64,000 nucleotides of DNA from Symbiodinium natans (GCA_905221605.1 CAJNDS010002355.1:215001-279000); one strand, 5' to 3'. Numbered from the stretch's first letter, positions 20,901-30,894 are shown. A program made the numbers and translations. Notes: generated by a model not told the origin, from the letters alone.

Positions 20901-22479
20901 TTCATAGGGCTACTTCATAGGGCTACTTGGGGTTCACAGGGTTGCTTGCGGTATAAAGGGTTTCATAGGGTTTATAGGGTGCTTTTTAGGTTTTACAGGG
21001 TTTGTAGGGCTATTAAAGTTACTTAGGATTACTTAGGGTTTACAGGGTTTTTCAGGGTTTACAGGGTCTATTGGGTTCAGGGTTTGCGGGTTGGCTACCG
21101 ACGCCGAACCCGGTCAAGGTGGACTACCCCCCTCTATACTCCCCCCCCAAAGGGGTAGCCCTAACCCTAAACCCGACCCTAAACACAGGGCCTAGGCCGC
21201 CCCCCTACAGAGCGGGGGGCGGCGCTTAAGCCCTTCGACTTCTATGGCGAAAGTCGATCCAGGTCGCTTGCCCGTCTCCTCAGCTCGGAGGTCGGTAGCG
21301 CCCACGATGGGCCCGGTGCCGGAGCAGGTTCTCCCCGGGACCCTTAATGCAGAAATACCCCAAAAGCCAAGCTTCAGGAGGAGCCGGGCGCCGCAGCGTG
21401 CCCAGGAACCAGGCAGGGGCGGGTGCTCAATTTTGTTCGTTTTTGGCTGCCCACCGGCCACTTCCGGGACGCCTGGGACCTTTTGGGACCTTTTGGGAAT
21501 TCTTGGGACTTCCTGATCGACCCCCTAAACCCTAAACCCTAAACCCTAAACCCTAAACCCCTCTCTGCCCTGCTGGCGCCTCTGGTCCTGGGACCCCCTG
21601 AAAACCCCGTCTGGGACACGAGATGCCCTGGAACGGAAGAAGTTTTTGGAAGTGGGCGATTGGCTTGAGTTTAGGTCTAAACCCTAAAAGGAATAGGTTT
21701 GGATTTACAGCTTGTACGCCATACTGCAGCAAACCCTAACCCCCAAACCCCAAACCCTCAACCCTAAACCCTAAACCCTAAACCCTAAACCCTACGGTAG
21801 AGACGGGGGGGTCGTAAACCCCATGAAAACAGGACCCCCCACGGCGCAAGGCAAATGGCGCTCCTGCTTTGGGACCAAGCCATCGAAGAATCTCACCTGG
21901 CATCGAGCGCGGCTCGGCTTGAGGGGTCAGCCCTCAAACCCTAAACCCTAAACCCAAAACCCTAAACCTTAAAGCCCTAAGCCCTAAACCCTAAACCCTC
22001 AAACCCTAAACCCTAAAGCCCTAAAGCCCTAAAGCCCTAAACCCCTAAGCCCTAAACCCTAAACCCTAAACCCTAAACCCTAAACCCTGAAGCCTGAAGC
22101 CCTAAACCCTAAACCCATCTTGAGGGTTCCGCGCTCAAGGATCCCAGTCCCCTTCAACATCTCACCCTGCAGCGGAGCCCTTTCAGCCAGAAATGGGCAT
22201 TTCCCAAAATACGGAACCCCCAAATAGTAGGATTCCCTCACAATAAGGATCCCAATAAGGTACCCCTAATATCGTAAACCCCCCTTGGGTATTTCCCAAA
22301 ATCGTTGTACCGGGTACCCATTTTCGACCCAAATACAAGACAATCCCCGTAAAGGGGTCCCTAAAAAGGGTGCCCCTATGATCGGAAACCCCCAAATACG
22401 AAGCCCCTGGCATTCACCCGCACCCTCTGAGGGCCGCTTAACACCCCGCCCTTTCTTGTGCTTCAGACCATGCTCCTGT
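17918..22479 (-). CDS. Multi-exon membrane protein, tentative single locus
   Basis: Minus-strand candidate exons from high to low coordinate: 22398-22479 (EHGLKHKKGRGVKRPSEG, donor GTGAAT), 20418-20488 (TYANMSEIKFGLAMLAP), 19738-19822 (LELHTTLNGLSCVDDVIQGL), 19497-19580 (LRFRLAFLARTGYLCLL, donor GTTCTC), 19265-19335 (LFARTYASNRHSRREP), 18836-18896 (TPIEVKELVRCVVACLP, GA donor), 18333-18400 (ALEPLAARWEMVSVAVFLA, GC donor) and 17918-18035 (TMVFFAWIAVTVFKDLDHG, then LPCRGSLEQ). At least two stretches look like membrane helices. The style recalls ion-channel subunits, but no signature was found. Not all phases were tested, so this may be two genes. Confidence 0.45.
18032..18105. repeat. Interstitial TTTAGGG array
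   Basis: About 10 exact units. An opposite-orientation CCCTAAA array of about 11 units follows at 18155-18233, only 50 bases away, with a short candidate exon between. Confidence 0.9.
18155..18233. repeat. Interstitial CCCTAAA array
   Basis: About 11 exact units in the orientation opposite to the neighbouring array at 18032-18105. Confidence 0.9.
18538..18662. mobile_element. Inverted-repeat element, TTCTTAAGGGAGGGGGTTCA ends
   Basis: Left end TTCTTAAGGGAGGGGGTTCA pairs with right end TGAACCTCCCTCCCTTAGAA. Total about 125 bases. It lies between minus-strand candidate exons, so probably in an intron. Confidence 0.65.
18684..18779. repeat. Head-to-head telomeric junction
   Basis: A TTTAGGG array runs rightwards and meets CCCTAAACCCC at the exact palindrome GGGTTTATAAACCC (18758-18771). 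The G-rich strand faces the C-rich strand, the arrangement left by fusion of two telomeres or by inverted insertion. Confidence 0.75.
18905..19255. repeat. Degenerate GGTTTGGGG-rich array
   Basis: About 350 bases of TTTGGGG, TTTGGGGG and TTTAGGG in mixed order. The phrase GGTTTGGAGGTTTAGGGTTT recurs three times (about 19046, 19131 and 19211), so a unit of about 80 bases has been copied. Confidence 0.8.
19337..19491. repeat. Interstitial TTTAGGG array
   Basis: About 22 units with rare TTTAGAG and TTGAGGG changes, in an intron of the minus-strand locus. Confidence 0.9.
20506..21080. repeat. Diverged TTTATAGGG/TTCATAGGG array
   Basis: About 570 bases built from GGGTTTATA, GGGTTCATA, GGGCTTATA and GGGTTACTA-like 8-9-mers. 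It looks like a decayed, lengthened derivative of the telomere unit. The ORF in it is not a gene. Similar blocks are at 10560-10625, 53003-53660 and 60290-60480. Confidence 0.75.
21081..22110. other. Mixed block, no certain gene
   Basis: 21190-21515 is unique, GC-rich and open on both strands for about 90 codons, with a short tandem of TTTTGGGACC at its end. 21575-21680 and 21845-21935 are further short open blocks, one reading MALLLWDQAIEESHLASS on +. CCCTAAA-type arrays separate them (21525-21560, 21730-21795, 21935-22115). I cannot choose a strand. Confidence 0.4.
22190..22412. mobile_element. Element of the TTTCCGAAAATAGGGG family, two nested inverted pairs
   Basis: Repeated motifs TTTCCCAAAAT, GGGTACC, GGTCCC and CGGAAACCCCCAAATA occur in both senses. 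Relatives lie at 31651-31850, 32876-32990, 38172-38280, 39640-39700 and 56442-56545. At 31651 and 56545 they abut coding exons, which fits an introner family. Confidence 0.6.
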
Positions 22480-22562
22480 TTAGGGTTCAGGGTTTAGGGT
22501 TTAGGGTTTAGGGTTTAGGGTTTAGGGTTTAGGGTTTAAGGTTTAGGGTCCGCCGACCCTGG

Positions 22563-22872
22563 CGGCGTGTTGGATGGGAAAAGGGGGGGGGGGGGGTAGG
22601 GGGGGGGTCCCCGGCCCACACGGCATAAACTCACGGAGCAGAGGCGGTTTCGCACAGGACATAGGGGGGCCCTTTGGTACCCCCCCCCCACCCCCCGACA
22701 ACCCGAAACCCCCCTACCCCCCCCCCCACACCCCCCCCCACCCCCCCCCCCCACCCCCCCCCACCCCACCCCCCCCCCACCCCTCCCCCCCACCCCCCCC
22801 CCACCCCCCCCCCACCCCCCCCCCCACCCCCCCACCCCCCCCCTACCGCCCTACCCCCCCCTCCCCCCCCAC
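22563..22872. repeat. Poly-G and C-rich low-complexity tract
   Basis: A G run at 22574-22605 is followed by about 190 bases of nearly pure C with single A or T interruptions (22681-22872). The long proline- or glycine-only ORFs here are artefacts. Assembly length is unreliable in such DNA. Confidence 0.9.
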
Positions 22873-22879
22873 CAACTTT

Positions 22880-23640
22880 GGCATCCTTTGACCTAACAAA
22901 CGCGTTTAAACCTTTCAACTATGCTCCAGCAGGGTCGGCGGCTTGAGCCGGAGGCTCTTAAATCCGGGCACGCCCGTGGTCCGACGCCGCTAGGCGCCAG
23001 CCCTAGCTTTAGCTGTGAGGGGCATGTCGAGTGCCATGTTATGGAGTTATGCCAGCATCCTTCGAAATCCTGCCGCCCAAAACCCTTTCCGGAGCCGCTG
23101 ATGCTGCTGATGCTCGCTTGCAAAGAGAAACGAAGCCTCGATGATGCGCACCCTGGCCCCCCGCCCGGCCGCGCATCATGAGCATCAGCGGCTCCGGCCT
23201 CCAGGCTTATAGGGGCATATGCCGGCCTCAAAACGGAAATGTCCGTAACAGCACGAAAACCACGGTATTTACAGCGATTTCTGTGTTTTCCAAGCTCTCA
23301 GCCGCATCCGAAACCCAAAACCCAACCCGCTGATGCTCATGATGCGCGCTCTTGTGGGGGTCCTTTTAGTGGCCAATGCCACCCAAAAAACATCAGCAAC
23401 GCGGATTTGGCCAAAGTTGAAAAAGAGAGTCGATGATGCTCTCCGGGGTCGTTTTTGGGACCCCCCGTGGGGCACCCAAAAAATGCGTCCAGGAGCCCAA
23501 ATTCGGTGGGAAATAGCGCGTTTTTCGCGATAAAAATTGTACCTGAAAATTGATGCCCTTCGGGAGCCGCATTTGGAGCCGGATGTTGGGGAGCCAACCG
23601 GGTCAGCGGCTCCGCGCGCGCGCGCGCGAAACGCACCAGT
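22880..23640. other. GC-rich unique block before the 8-mer satellite
   Basis: GCTGATGCT/AGCATCAGC-like words recur (23097, 23175, 23328, 23390, 23430), and CGCGCG runs occur at 23614-23655. Frames are open on both strands, but none shows a family or splice pattern I trust. Confidence 0.45.
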
Positions 23641-23658
23641 TCGCGCGCGCGCGCACGC

Positions 23659-24512
23659 CGTTGTTTGTTTGTTTGTTTGCTTGTTTGTTTGTTTGTTTGT
23701 TTTTGGTTGTTTGGTTGTTTGGTTGTTTGGTTGTTTGGTTGTTTGGTTGTTTGGCTGTTTGGCTGTTTGGCTGTTTGGCTGTTTGGCTGTTTGGCTGTTT
23801 GGCTGTTTGGCTGTTTGGCTGTTTGGCTGTTTGGCTGTTTGGCTGTTTGGCTGTTTGGCTGTTTGGCTGTTTGGCTGTTTGGCTGTTTGGCTGTTTGGCT
23901 GTTTGGCTGTTTGGCTGTTTGGCTGTTTGGCTGTTTGGCTGTTTGGCTGTTTGGCTGTTTGGCTGTTTGGCTGTTTGGCTGTTTGGCTGTTTGGCTGTTT
24001 GGCTGTTTGGCTGTTTGGCTGTTTGGCTGTTTGGCTGTTTGGCTGTTTGGCTGTTTGGCTGTTTGGCTGTTTGGCTGTTTGGCTGTTTGGCTGTTTGGCT
24101 GTTTGGCTGTTTGGCTGTTTGGCTGTTTGGCTGTTTGGCTGTTTGGCTGTTTGGCTGTTTGGCTGTTTGGCTGTTTGGCTGTTTGGCTGTTTGGCTGTTT
24201 GGCTGTTTGGCTGTTTGGCTGTTTGGCTGTTTGGCTGTTTGGCGGTTTGGCGGTTTGGCGGTTTGGCGGTTTGGCTGTTTGGCTGTTTGGCTGTTTGGCT
24301 GTTTGGCTGTTTGGCTGTTTGGCTGTTTGGCTGTTTGGCTGTTTGGCTGTTTGGCTGTTTGGCTGTTTGGCTGTTTGGCTGTTTGGCTGTTTGGCTGTTG
24401 GCTGTTTGGCTGTTTGGCTGTTTGGCTGTTTGGCTGTTTGGCTGTTTGGCTGTTTGGTTGTTTGGTTGTTTGGTTGTTTGGTTGTTTGGTTGTTTGGTTG
24501 TTTGGTTGTTTG
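23659..24512. repeat. (TTTGGCTG)n octamer satellite with (TTTG) and (TTTGGTTG) borders
   Basis: TTTG repeats lead into six TTTGGTTG units, then about 88 TTTGGCTG units to about 24450, then TTTGGTTG again. Four TTTGGCGG units occur at 24241-24275, and one unit lacks a T near 24398. With an 8-base period, every frame on both strands stays open (WLFGCLAV on +, QTAKQPNS on -). ORFs of hundreds of residues are therefore expected without selection. Confidence 0.95.
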
Positions 24513-24640
<128 letters not shown>

Positions 24641-24656
24641 AAGATTCTGGCCCAAG

Positions 24657-27600
24657 ATGAGGATTTTATTTCTCGTAGCCGTAGCGAGCTTTCTTGGGTG
24701 CCTGGGTCCCAAGTCCCAGGGTCCAGCCATGGATCAGAATCGAGGGTTTCGGGAAGTAGCGCCCCCCGATGAAGCTGAGCAGCATGCGCAGCGAAGTCAG
24801 CTAACCATGAACAAAACCGGCAAGCGAAGCTACCAAAGAGCTTGTAAAGTTGCCCTGGCGAAGGGAGCAGCACTTTACAAAGGCCGTCTTCTGACAGCTC
24901 AGGCTCTAGGAGCTCATGAAGGACAATTCGCGTCTCCTGCGAAAGCGGAGAGGCGTTCTTTTCAACCGAAAAGACAGATCCATCACAAATTTGACATGGA
25001 AGTCCTTACTTGGAACGCAGGCTCAATTACAAGTCGAGTTTGGAACGAGATTCTGGCCCTTTTGGCAACAACAGAGTACAAGAACATCAAAATCGTTTTC
25101 CTGCAGGAATCGCATTGGCAGCAGGACCAGGTCTACAGCTCAGGCCCGTGGTCAGTCCTAACCTGTGGCTCAACAAGCAGACACAAGGCTGGCCTGGTTG
25201 TCTTGGTGCATAGCTCACTGGCTCCTCTTTCAGAAATTCGCAGCACTTCCATTGTTCCAGGGCATTTGCAGCACGTCATGATCCCGTGGCAGAGATCCAG
25301 AATACATCTCCTGAACCTGTACCAGCACGTCTGGGATTCAAAGCTCTCGAAGACGGAAAACAGAGGCAGGAGAAAGGACGTGATGACACAGCTCGAAACT
25401 CGAATACAGAGAGTCCCACAACGTGACTTCTTGATTGTGGCTGGGGATTTCAATGCGCATGCGGTGACTGAACGTCCTCATATCGGACCAAGTGTGCCTC
25501 ATCGAGTACGGTTTGCAAATGCGGATGTGAAGACACTGCGCTCGCTCTGCAAATCCTGTGGACTAACTGCGCTGAACACATGGGCTTCTGGCCATCGCAG
25601 TACGTATGCTAACAGTGATGGCACATATTCCTCTCAGATCGATTTTTTGCTGGTCAGACTGCACGATGCTCGGAGGAGATCCAAGGAGGCCTACTCGGAT
25701 AAGAACTTTCCTGTGGCTGCCTACAGAGATGGATCAAAACACTTTCCAGTGCGAGCCACTCTGTTCATTCCTCCTTACAGTCCTACACCCAGCAAGCCAC
25801 GGCCGTTTGATGCCACAGCCCTGGATGCGAGCTTTCGGCGGAAAGATGCCAACTGGCAGGCATACTCACATCGTCTGACGGAAGCAGTGGTGAGGACAAT
25901 GCAAGTGAGACCGTCTTGGCAAGAACTGGATGAAGTGATGGTTAGTGTATCAGCTGAGCACTATCCTCCTCCACGCAAGTCTCAGCCAGTAGCAGGTCCT
26001 ATTCATCAGGAATACTGGAAGAAAGTGCGGCAAATCCAGGCGCACAAGAGGGCTGGAACCGAGCATAATTCTGAATGCCAGAAGCTTGTGGAGGACATCA
26101 AGGAGGAGGCGCGGACTTTCAAAAAACAGCAAAAACAAAGAAAGCTAGAGAAGCAAGAGCAGTTGCTTCTACAAGCCCAGGAAGATAAAAGGCAACAATC
26201 CCACAAACTGGCTCATACTCTCAGGAAACTTGCTCCGTGGCGCCCAGTGCAGAGAGTCAACCTAAGGGATCAAGCAGGTGAGCCGCTTGATACGGAGGCC
26301 TCACTAAAAACTATGCGCGAATACTCGAGTCAAATCTTCTCCAAAAGTTCTCCTTTGCACTCAGTAGCTGCTGTGCCCAGAGCAGCGATCACCGCCTTGC
26401 AGGTATCCTCACAAATCAAGACAGTGCCAGTGGGGAAAGCAGTCCCCAGCACCTCAGCCCCAGTATCAGCTTGGAAGAGTCTAGGTCCTGAAGCCCACGA
26501 ACACATAGCAGGTCTAATCAACTCTGAGGTGTCCCATTCTGAAATTTCCCCTTATCTAAAGGACCCTCGCATTGCATGGATCCCCAAGCCGGGCAAGCCA
26601 GCCACCGCCATGAAAAACCTGAGGCCCATAGGAGTCATCAGCGTGCCAGGCAAAGTGCTAGCAGGCGCAGTGAAGACTCGCATTGCACCAGCACTGCAGG
26701 AGAGCTCACAACTTCAGCCTCAATTTGCGTACATTAGGCAGAGGGGGGTGCGGGACGCCATCGCGAAAGCATGTCAGCACCTTGATTTCGTGCAGCAGCT
26801 CCGTCAAGTGCATCGCAGGGACCTGCACAAGTCCCAACGCGGAGCCAGGCAGGCTCAGCTGTCAGGGGCACTTACTATTTCGGTTGATCTGAGCAAAGCT
26901 TTTGATTCTGTTAATAGACATGAGCTGCTAGCTGCCTTGGATCGCCTGGGAACAGACCCTGTTACGAAAGAACTGGTAGTTCAACTACACAGTGAGACCT
27001 CCTACAACATGGGCACAAGTGGACTAGAGATTCAAGTTCCCACTTCTTCAGGAATCAAACAAGGTTGCAAGCTAGCCCCGGCATTGTGGTCTGCGCTGAC
27101 ATTTCTAGTCATGAGCAGAATGGAGCAGAAATGGGGCCCAGATAGCAAGCAAGCTAGGGACATCCTAACAGTCTTTGCAGACGATTTCCTGCTCCAGGAA
27201 ACCTTCTCGAGCTTTCCTGAACTTCAGAAAGTCCTGCTCAGAATAGAGGCTCTCTTTCAGTCTCTTGAGGACGTGGGGCTGGAAGTCAATCCAACGAAGT
27301 CCAAAGCCTTGCTAATGGTTCAGGGCACTCAGCAGTCCATCTTTCGCAAGAAGCACACGATGCGCAAAGAGAAGCAGTTGCACATCGTCCTTCCCTCAGG
27401 ACATAAGATTCCGATTCATCACAAACTAACATATCTAGGGGTGCAGCTCAGCTATGGATCCTACAAAGACCAGACGGTTGACTATAGGATCGCCCAAGCT
27501 CAAGGCAAGTTTGAGCTACTTCGACACATCCTGTGCTCCACTAAGGCCTTGGAGGCTTCAAAGAAGTTGGAGATCTGGAGGGTCTATGTGGAATCCTCAC

Positions 27601-29477
27601 TCTTGCATGGGCTTGTGGCCACTGGCATCACCTCATCAGGTCTTCAGAAGCTTCAGAGTAAATACTCGAGGATGCTAAGATCCATCTTTAAGCAACATCA
27701 GCACTACAGCCATATTGACACGAAGACTCTGTTCGAGCAATATAAGGTTCAGACTCCTCAAGCAGTTTTGATCAGCCAGATGAAAAACTATCAAGACGCA
27801 CTAGATGCCTGTCAGAAGTCCAACCCGGATCAGAACATACAGTGGCATCTGGGACTTAGAGGTAGGATTGTTGCGCTGCAACAGGAGCTTCAGAGCATGC
27901 ATTTGGACCTGACCGAGGCAGACCAGGAGGTACCGTGCTCTCTGTGCGATCGGAAATTTTCCAGCGCTAAGGGTCTTCAGCAACATACTCTGGTGAAGCA
28001 TGGAGGACAGCGTGCGAATCAGCTAGGCCCAAAATTTCAGGTCACTGTGCATAGCTGCAAAGGACTTCCGCAATGTGCGGCATGCAACAGGCAGTTGCGC
28101 ACAATGCATCAACTTCGCAGACATGTGGAGTCAGGCATTTGCCCTCAGCTGCACGAGCTGAAAGAACGAGCCAAATCCTGTACAAGCTCAGAAAGCATAG
28201 CTATGATCTATCAGTCTAGCGTGCAGGAACAACTTAAGAAGGATCCTGATCTTCTACTAAAAAAGAGACATGTCACTCAGCATCTATTAACGAACTGCAG
28301 TCTCTGTGGGCAATACATTGTTGGCCACAAAGGAGTGAAACAGCACATTCAGAAAGCTCATCCCGCTTTCTGGGCACAATCCTCGGCATCCATTCTTGCC
28401 AACATGCGAACACATAAGCGCCTCCTGCACAAAAAAGAAGAATGTAGGTATTGTCGCATTGTGGTAGATGCTCCAGTACGCCATGCAGAGCAATGTGTGG
28501 TTCTGCTTCAGACATACGCCATGAGTGCAGCTTGTGCCAAGCCTATGGAACTGCCAGATCTCTTCAGTGCAGATCCTCCAATTAGCCAGGTGAGAGGAAG
28601 GGAGGCTTCCTCCCAGGAGGCTTCCTCCACCAGTAGGATTCGGTCTCACCAGGCACCAGCAAGCTCCCAGCGAGACGCACCAGCAGAGGGGAGACCTTCG
28701 TCAGTGCCCGTCACAGCCTGGTCTCTGGCCTATCATAATCCGCATCAACTGTGCTATGCACACACAGTAGTGCATATCCTTGCCTCGCTTGCATCAGAGG
28801 GTATTCTTTCTGATCCATATCTGAGACAAATATTGACGGAAATTGACGCAGTAGGGGGTCGTTCTTCTAGTGTGGATGTTCGTAGGCTGCGACAGCTACG
28901 TCCTCTGCTGACGGGATGGCGATTCAGACCCAGGCAAGAAGATGCATCCCAGTTTCTAGCACATATCATTCAGAGATCCCATGTGCTTTCAGCAGATGTT
29001 TGGGAAGCGAGGGTTCAAATCACAGCACCCGTGGAAAGAATCAGCGTAGAGGATAGAGGGGGTTTGATTCTTTTCTTGCCTGACCCACCAGATGGCCTCT
29101 CCACACTACAGCAAGCCATTTCTCAGTGGGCGCACAGGGGGAGCACCTATGGGCTACTCCCGGGAGTGAACCTGGTTTGCATTCAGATCCAAAGGTTTGA
29201 GCACTTGGAGAAAGCAAATCGGCCTCAAGTTTTAGACACAACTCTGGAGCTTCCAGAGTTTATAGATAATGGCACGACAACCGCTGTGGTCAGCTTTCGA
29301 CTATATGCATTCATCATTCATCTAGGAGATGATTGGAGATCTGGGCATTATAGGACAGGTTTTTTGAGAGAAGAAGTGGCGTATCTCGCGGATGATGACC
29401 GCTCACCACGGCGAACTACGCTCCTCTCGGATCAAATTTGCCAGGGATCGTATTTGGCTTTCTACGTAAGGGTCTAG
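24657..29477 (+). CDS. LINE polyprotein: endonuclease, reverse transcriptase, zinc fingers, USP-like protease
   Basis: From ATG 24657 the ORF has 1606 codons. It is also open upstream through satellite DNA, which I exclude; ATGs at 24729, 24807 and 24996 are other possible starts. Residues from about 114 form an APE-type endonuclease (TWNAGS, QESHW, GDFNAH, QIDFLL, KHFPV). The reverse transcriptase follows: IPKPGK, LRPIGV, DLSKAFDSV (Asp near 744), GIKQGCKLAPALW, VFADDF (Asp 842-843), EVNPTKSK. C2H2 fingers start at about residues 1094 (CSLCDRKF) and 1214 (CSLCGQYI), with CxxC..H/C variants between and after. The C-terminus carries NPHQLCYAH (Cys1366), RQEDASQFL, SGHYRTGF (His1564), ADDD (1579-1581) and SYLAFY. 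That is the box order of ubiquitin-specific proteases (C19), with all three catalytic positions kept. No frameshift or stop is seen, so the copy may be active or recent. Confidence 0.93.
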   Translation: MRILFLVAVASFLGCLGPKSQGPAMDQNRGFREVAPPDEAEQHAQRSQLTMNKTGKRSYQRACKVALAKGAALYKGRLLTAQALGAHEGQFASPAKAERRSFQPKRQIHHKFDMEVLTWNAGSITSRVWNEILALLATTEYKNIKIVFLQESHWQQDQVYSSGPWSVLTCGSTSRHKAGLVVLVHSSLAPLSEIRSTSIVPGHLQHVMIPWQRSRIHLLNLYQHVWDSKLSKTENRGRRKDVMTQLETRIQRVPQRDFLIVAGDFNAHAVTERPHIGPSVPHRVRFANADVKTLRSLCKSCGLTALNTWASGHRSTYANSDGTYSSQIDFLLVRLHDARRRSKEAYSDKNFPVAAYRDGSKHFPVRATLFIPPYSPTPSKPRPFDATALDASFRRKDANWQAYSHRLTEAVVRTMQVRPSWQELDEVMVSVSAEHYPPPRKSQPVAGPIHQEYWKKVRQIQAHKRAGTEHNSECQKLVEDIKEEARTFKKQQKQRKLEKQEQLLLQAQEDKRQQSHKLAHTLRKLAPWRPVQRVNLRDQAGEPLDTEASLKTMREYSSQIFSKSSPLHSVAAVPRAAITALQVSSQIKTVPVGKAVPSTSAPVSAWKSLGPEAHEHIAGLINSEVSHSEISPYLKDPRIAWIPKPGKPATAMKNLRPIGVISVPGKVLAGAVKTRIAPALQESSQLQPQFAYIRQRGVRDAIAKACQHLDFVQQLRQVHRRDLHKSQRGARQAQLSGALTISVDLSKAFDSVNRHELLAALDRLGTDPVTKELVVQLHSETSYNMGTSGLEIQVPTSSGIKQGCKLAPALWSALTFLVMSRMEQKWGPDSKQARDILTVFADDFLLQETFSSFPELQKVLLRIEALFQSLEDVGLEVNPTKSKALLMVQGTQQSIFRKKHTMRKEKQLHIVLPSGHKIPIHHKLTYLGVQLSYGSYKDQTVDYRIAQAQGKFELLRHILCSTKALEASKKLEIWRVYVESSLLHGLVATGITSSGLQKLQSKYSRMLRSIFKQHQHYSHIDTKTLFEQYKVQTPQAVLISQMKNYQDALDACQKSNPDQNIQWHLGLRGRIVALQQELQSMHLDLTEADQEVPCSLCDRKFSSAKGLQQHTLVKHGGQRANQLGPKFQVTVHSCKGLPQCAACNRQLRTMHQLRRHVESGICPQLHELKERAKSCTSSESIAMIYQSSVQEQLKKDPDLLLKKRHVTQHLLTNCSLCGQYIVGHKGVKQHIQKAHPAFWAQSSASILANMRTHKRLLHKKEECRYCRIVVDAPVRHAEQCVVLLQTYAMSAACAKPMELPDLFSADPPISQVRGREASSQEASSTSRIRSHQAPASSQRDAPAEGRPSSVPVTAWSLAYHNPHQLCYAHTVVHILASLASEGILSDPYLRQILTEIDAVGGRSSSVDVRRLRQLRPLLTGWRFRPRQEDASQFLAHIIQRSHVLSADVWEARVQITAPVERISVEDRGGLILFLPDPPDGLSTLQQAISQWAHRGSTYGLLPGVNLVCIQIQRFEHLEKANRPQVLDTTLELPEFIDNGTTTAVVSFRLYAFIIHLGDDWRSGHYRTGFLREEVAYLADDDRSPRRTTLLSDQICQGSYLAFYVRV

Positions 29478-29493
29478 CTCGCTCTACCTTCGC

Positions 29494-29702
29494 ATGCGGA
29501 GGTTTCCTCCGGAGGCTTCCTCCGCAGCAGTGTTCTTTCTTCTTAAAGTAGACCTATCTGCCTGCTGTTGCCTAAGGCAACTCGGCATGAACGCTGCCCT
29601 GCGCGCAATAAAGCCATGATCTCGTGCTAAGATGTATAGTCTCTTGCGTGAAACTTTCACATGCGGAGGTTTCCTCCGGAGGCTTCCTCCCCGGTAGTGT
29701 TT
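29494..29702 (+). repeat. Direct repeat of a GGAGGTTTCCTCC palindrome unit in the LINE 3' region
   Basis: ATGCGGAGGTTTCCTCCGG followed by AGGCTTCCTCC occurs at 29495-29530 and 29661-29695. Each unit is two short hairpins (GGAGG/CCTCC). Isolated copies occur in the coding region near 28603-28628 and at 30400-30414. Confidence 0.7.
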
Positions 29703-29814
29703 CTCACAGTAGACCGTTCTGCCTGCTGTAGCTTAAGGCCAAGCTGACCCATTCTTGTCCCTGAACCTGAAGCATCTGAAAGAGCCCTGCGCGCACTTCA
29801 GAACATGTGAGGTC

Positions 29815-30062
29815 TCCTCCAGGTCGGTGGGTTCAGATTAGGGTCACTTTTTCGGATGCAACCTTGCCTTGTCGCAGCGCTGGCCCCGAGAGCCGTGCAA
29901 GGTGTCCCAGGTCAGGTGCTTCCCTCTTCGCAAAGTACTCGTGCCTATGCGAGACCTCCTCGTCAAGTTCGGTCAGTTGGGGTCACATTTTCTCGACCAG
30001 AATGCAATTTTGCCCTGTCGCAGCGCTGGCCCCAGGAGCCGCGCAAGGCGTCCCAGGTCAGG
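29815..30062 (+). repeat. Diverged tandem duplication in the LINE 3' region
   Basis: Two copies about 140 bases apart share GGGGTCAC/AGGGTCAC, CCTTGTCGCAGCGCTGGCCC and GTCCCAGGTCAGG. The apparent ORFs here are readings of this repeat. Confidence 0.7.
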
Positions 30063-30894
30063 CTTCGCAAACTTAGCTACCCTGCCTCCAACTTGGGCAT
30101 CCTTCTTGGAACGTGCAAGGCCGCCTTGGTGCGCTCTGCCTACGGCCCTCTGCCAGTTGTTTAGCGTTACCTGTGTGAGACGTCACTAGACAGGAACGCT
30201 GAGTGTCGGCCTCACCAGAGGTACGGCTCGCTAAACAGCTGGTGCGTGGGTGCTGGACGCAGTGACTCACAGTAGGGTGTCGGGGTAGCCGCGCTTATTT
30301 TTCACTCTTTTGCAGTGCTGAGTACTTGATATCGGGGCTGCCTCCGTGCCAACTTCAATTTCTTCAATTTCTTCATTGATTCATTGCATCAGATTAGGAG
30401 GTTTCCTCCTGAATATCCTTAAGTACTCTGCCAAAGCAGATTCAGTATAGCAGGTAGTGAGACCTGGCAATCTGGAGGAAGCGATCCTCTCGAAGTCCAA
30501 AAGGCCGGACTGTGAAATAAAAAAGGCGGGTGAGACCTTCTAAATCACACTTGCCCGCCTTAATCACACCAAACTCAGCTAGCGCACAGCTCTAGCCTGC
30601 AACACAACATCGGGGCCAGCCGGCACTGCAGCAGTCGCGGGTGCAGGTGAGCCAGTAGGAAGCGGTCGTAGGGTGCCCAGCCAGCACAGCGCTATCGCAG
30701 CCCTGAGGGGCGGATGCATTCCACATAATCGAACATAGCTGTGCACAACAATCTTTCAGCAGCCCTGAGGGGCATGAAGTACGAACTAGCAAAGACTGCT
30801 GGAGCTCCCAAGGCGGATACAGAGTAGCCGACGTGCCGAGGATCCAAAGTGATCAGAGGTCCACATGCTGATTCTGGCAGTGAGTGCAATGCAA

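Noticed and set aside
21192-21516. Overlapping ORFs of about 90 codons on both strands
   Set aside because: No splice signals, family motifs or codon-use difference lets me choose; probably a GC-rich block without stops.
22536-22946. Proline-only and glycine-only ORFs
   Set aside because: They come from C and G homopolymer-like DNA and occur on both strands at once.
29807-30270. Small ORFs after the LINE stop codon
   Set aside because: They fall in the duplicated 3' region of the LINE and do not resemble a second LINE protein.
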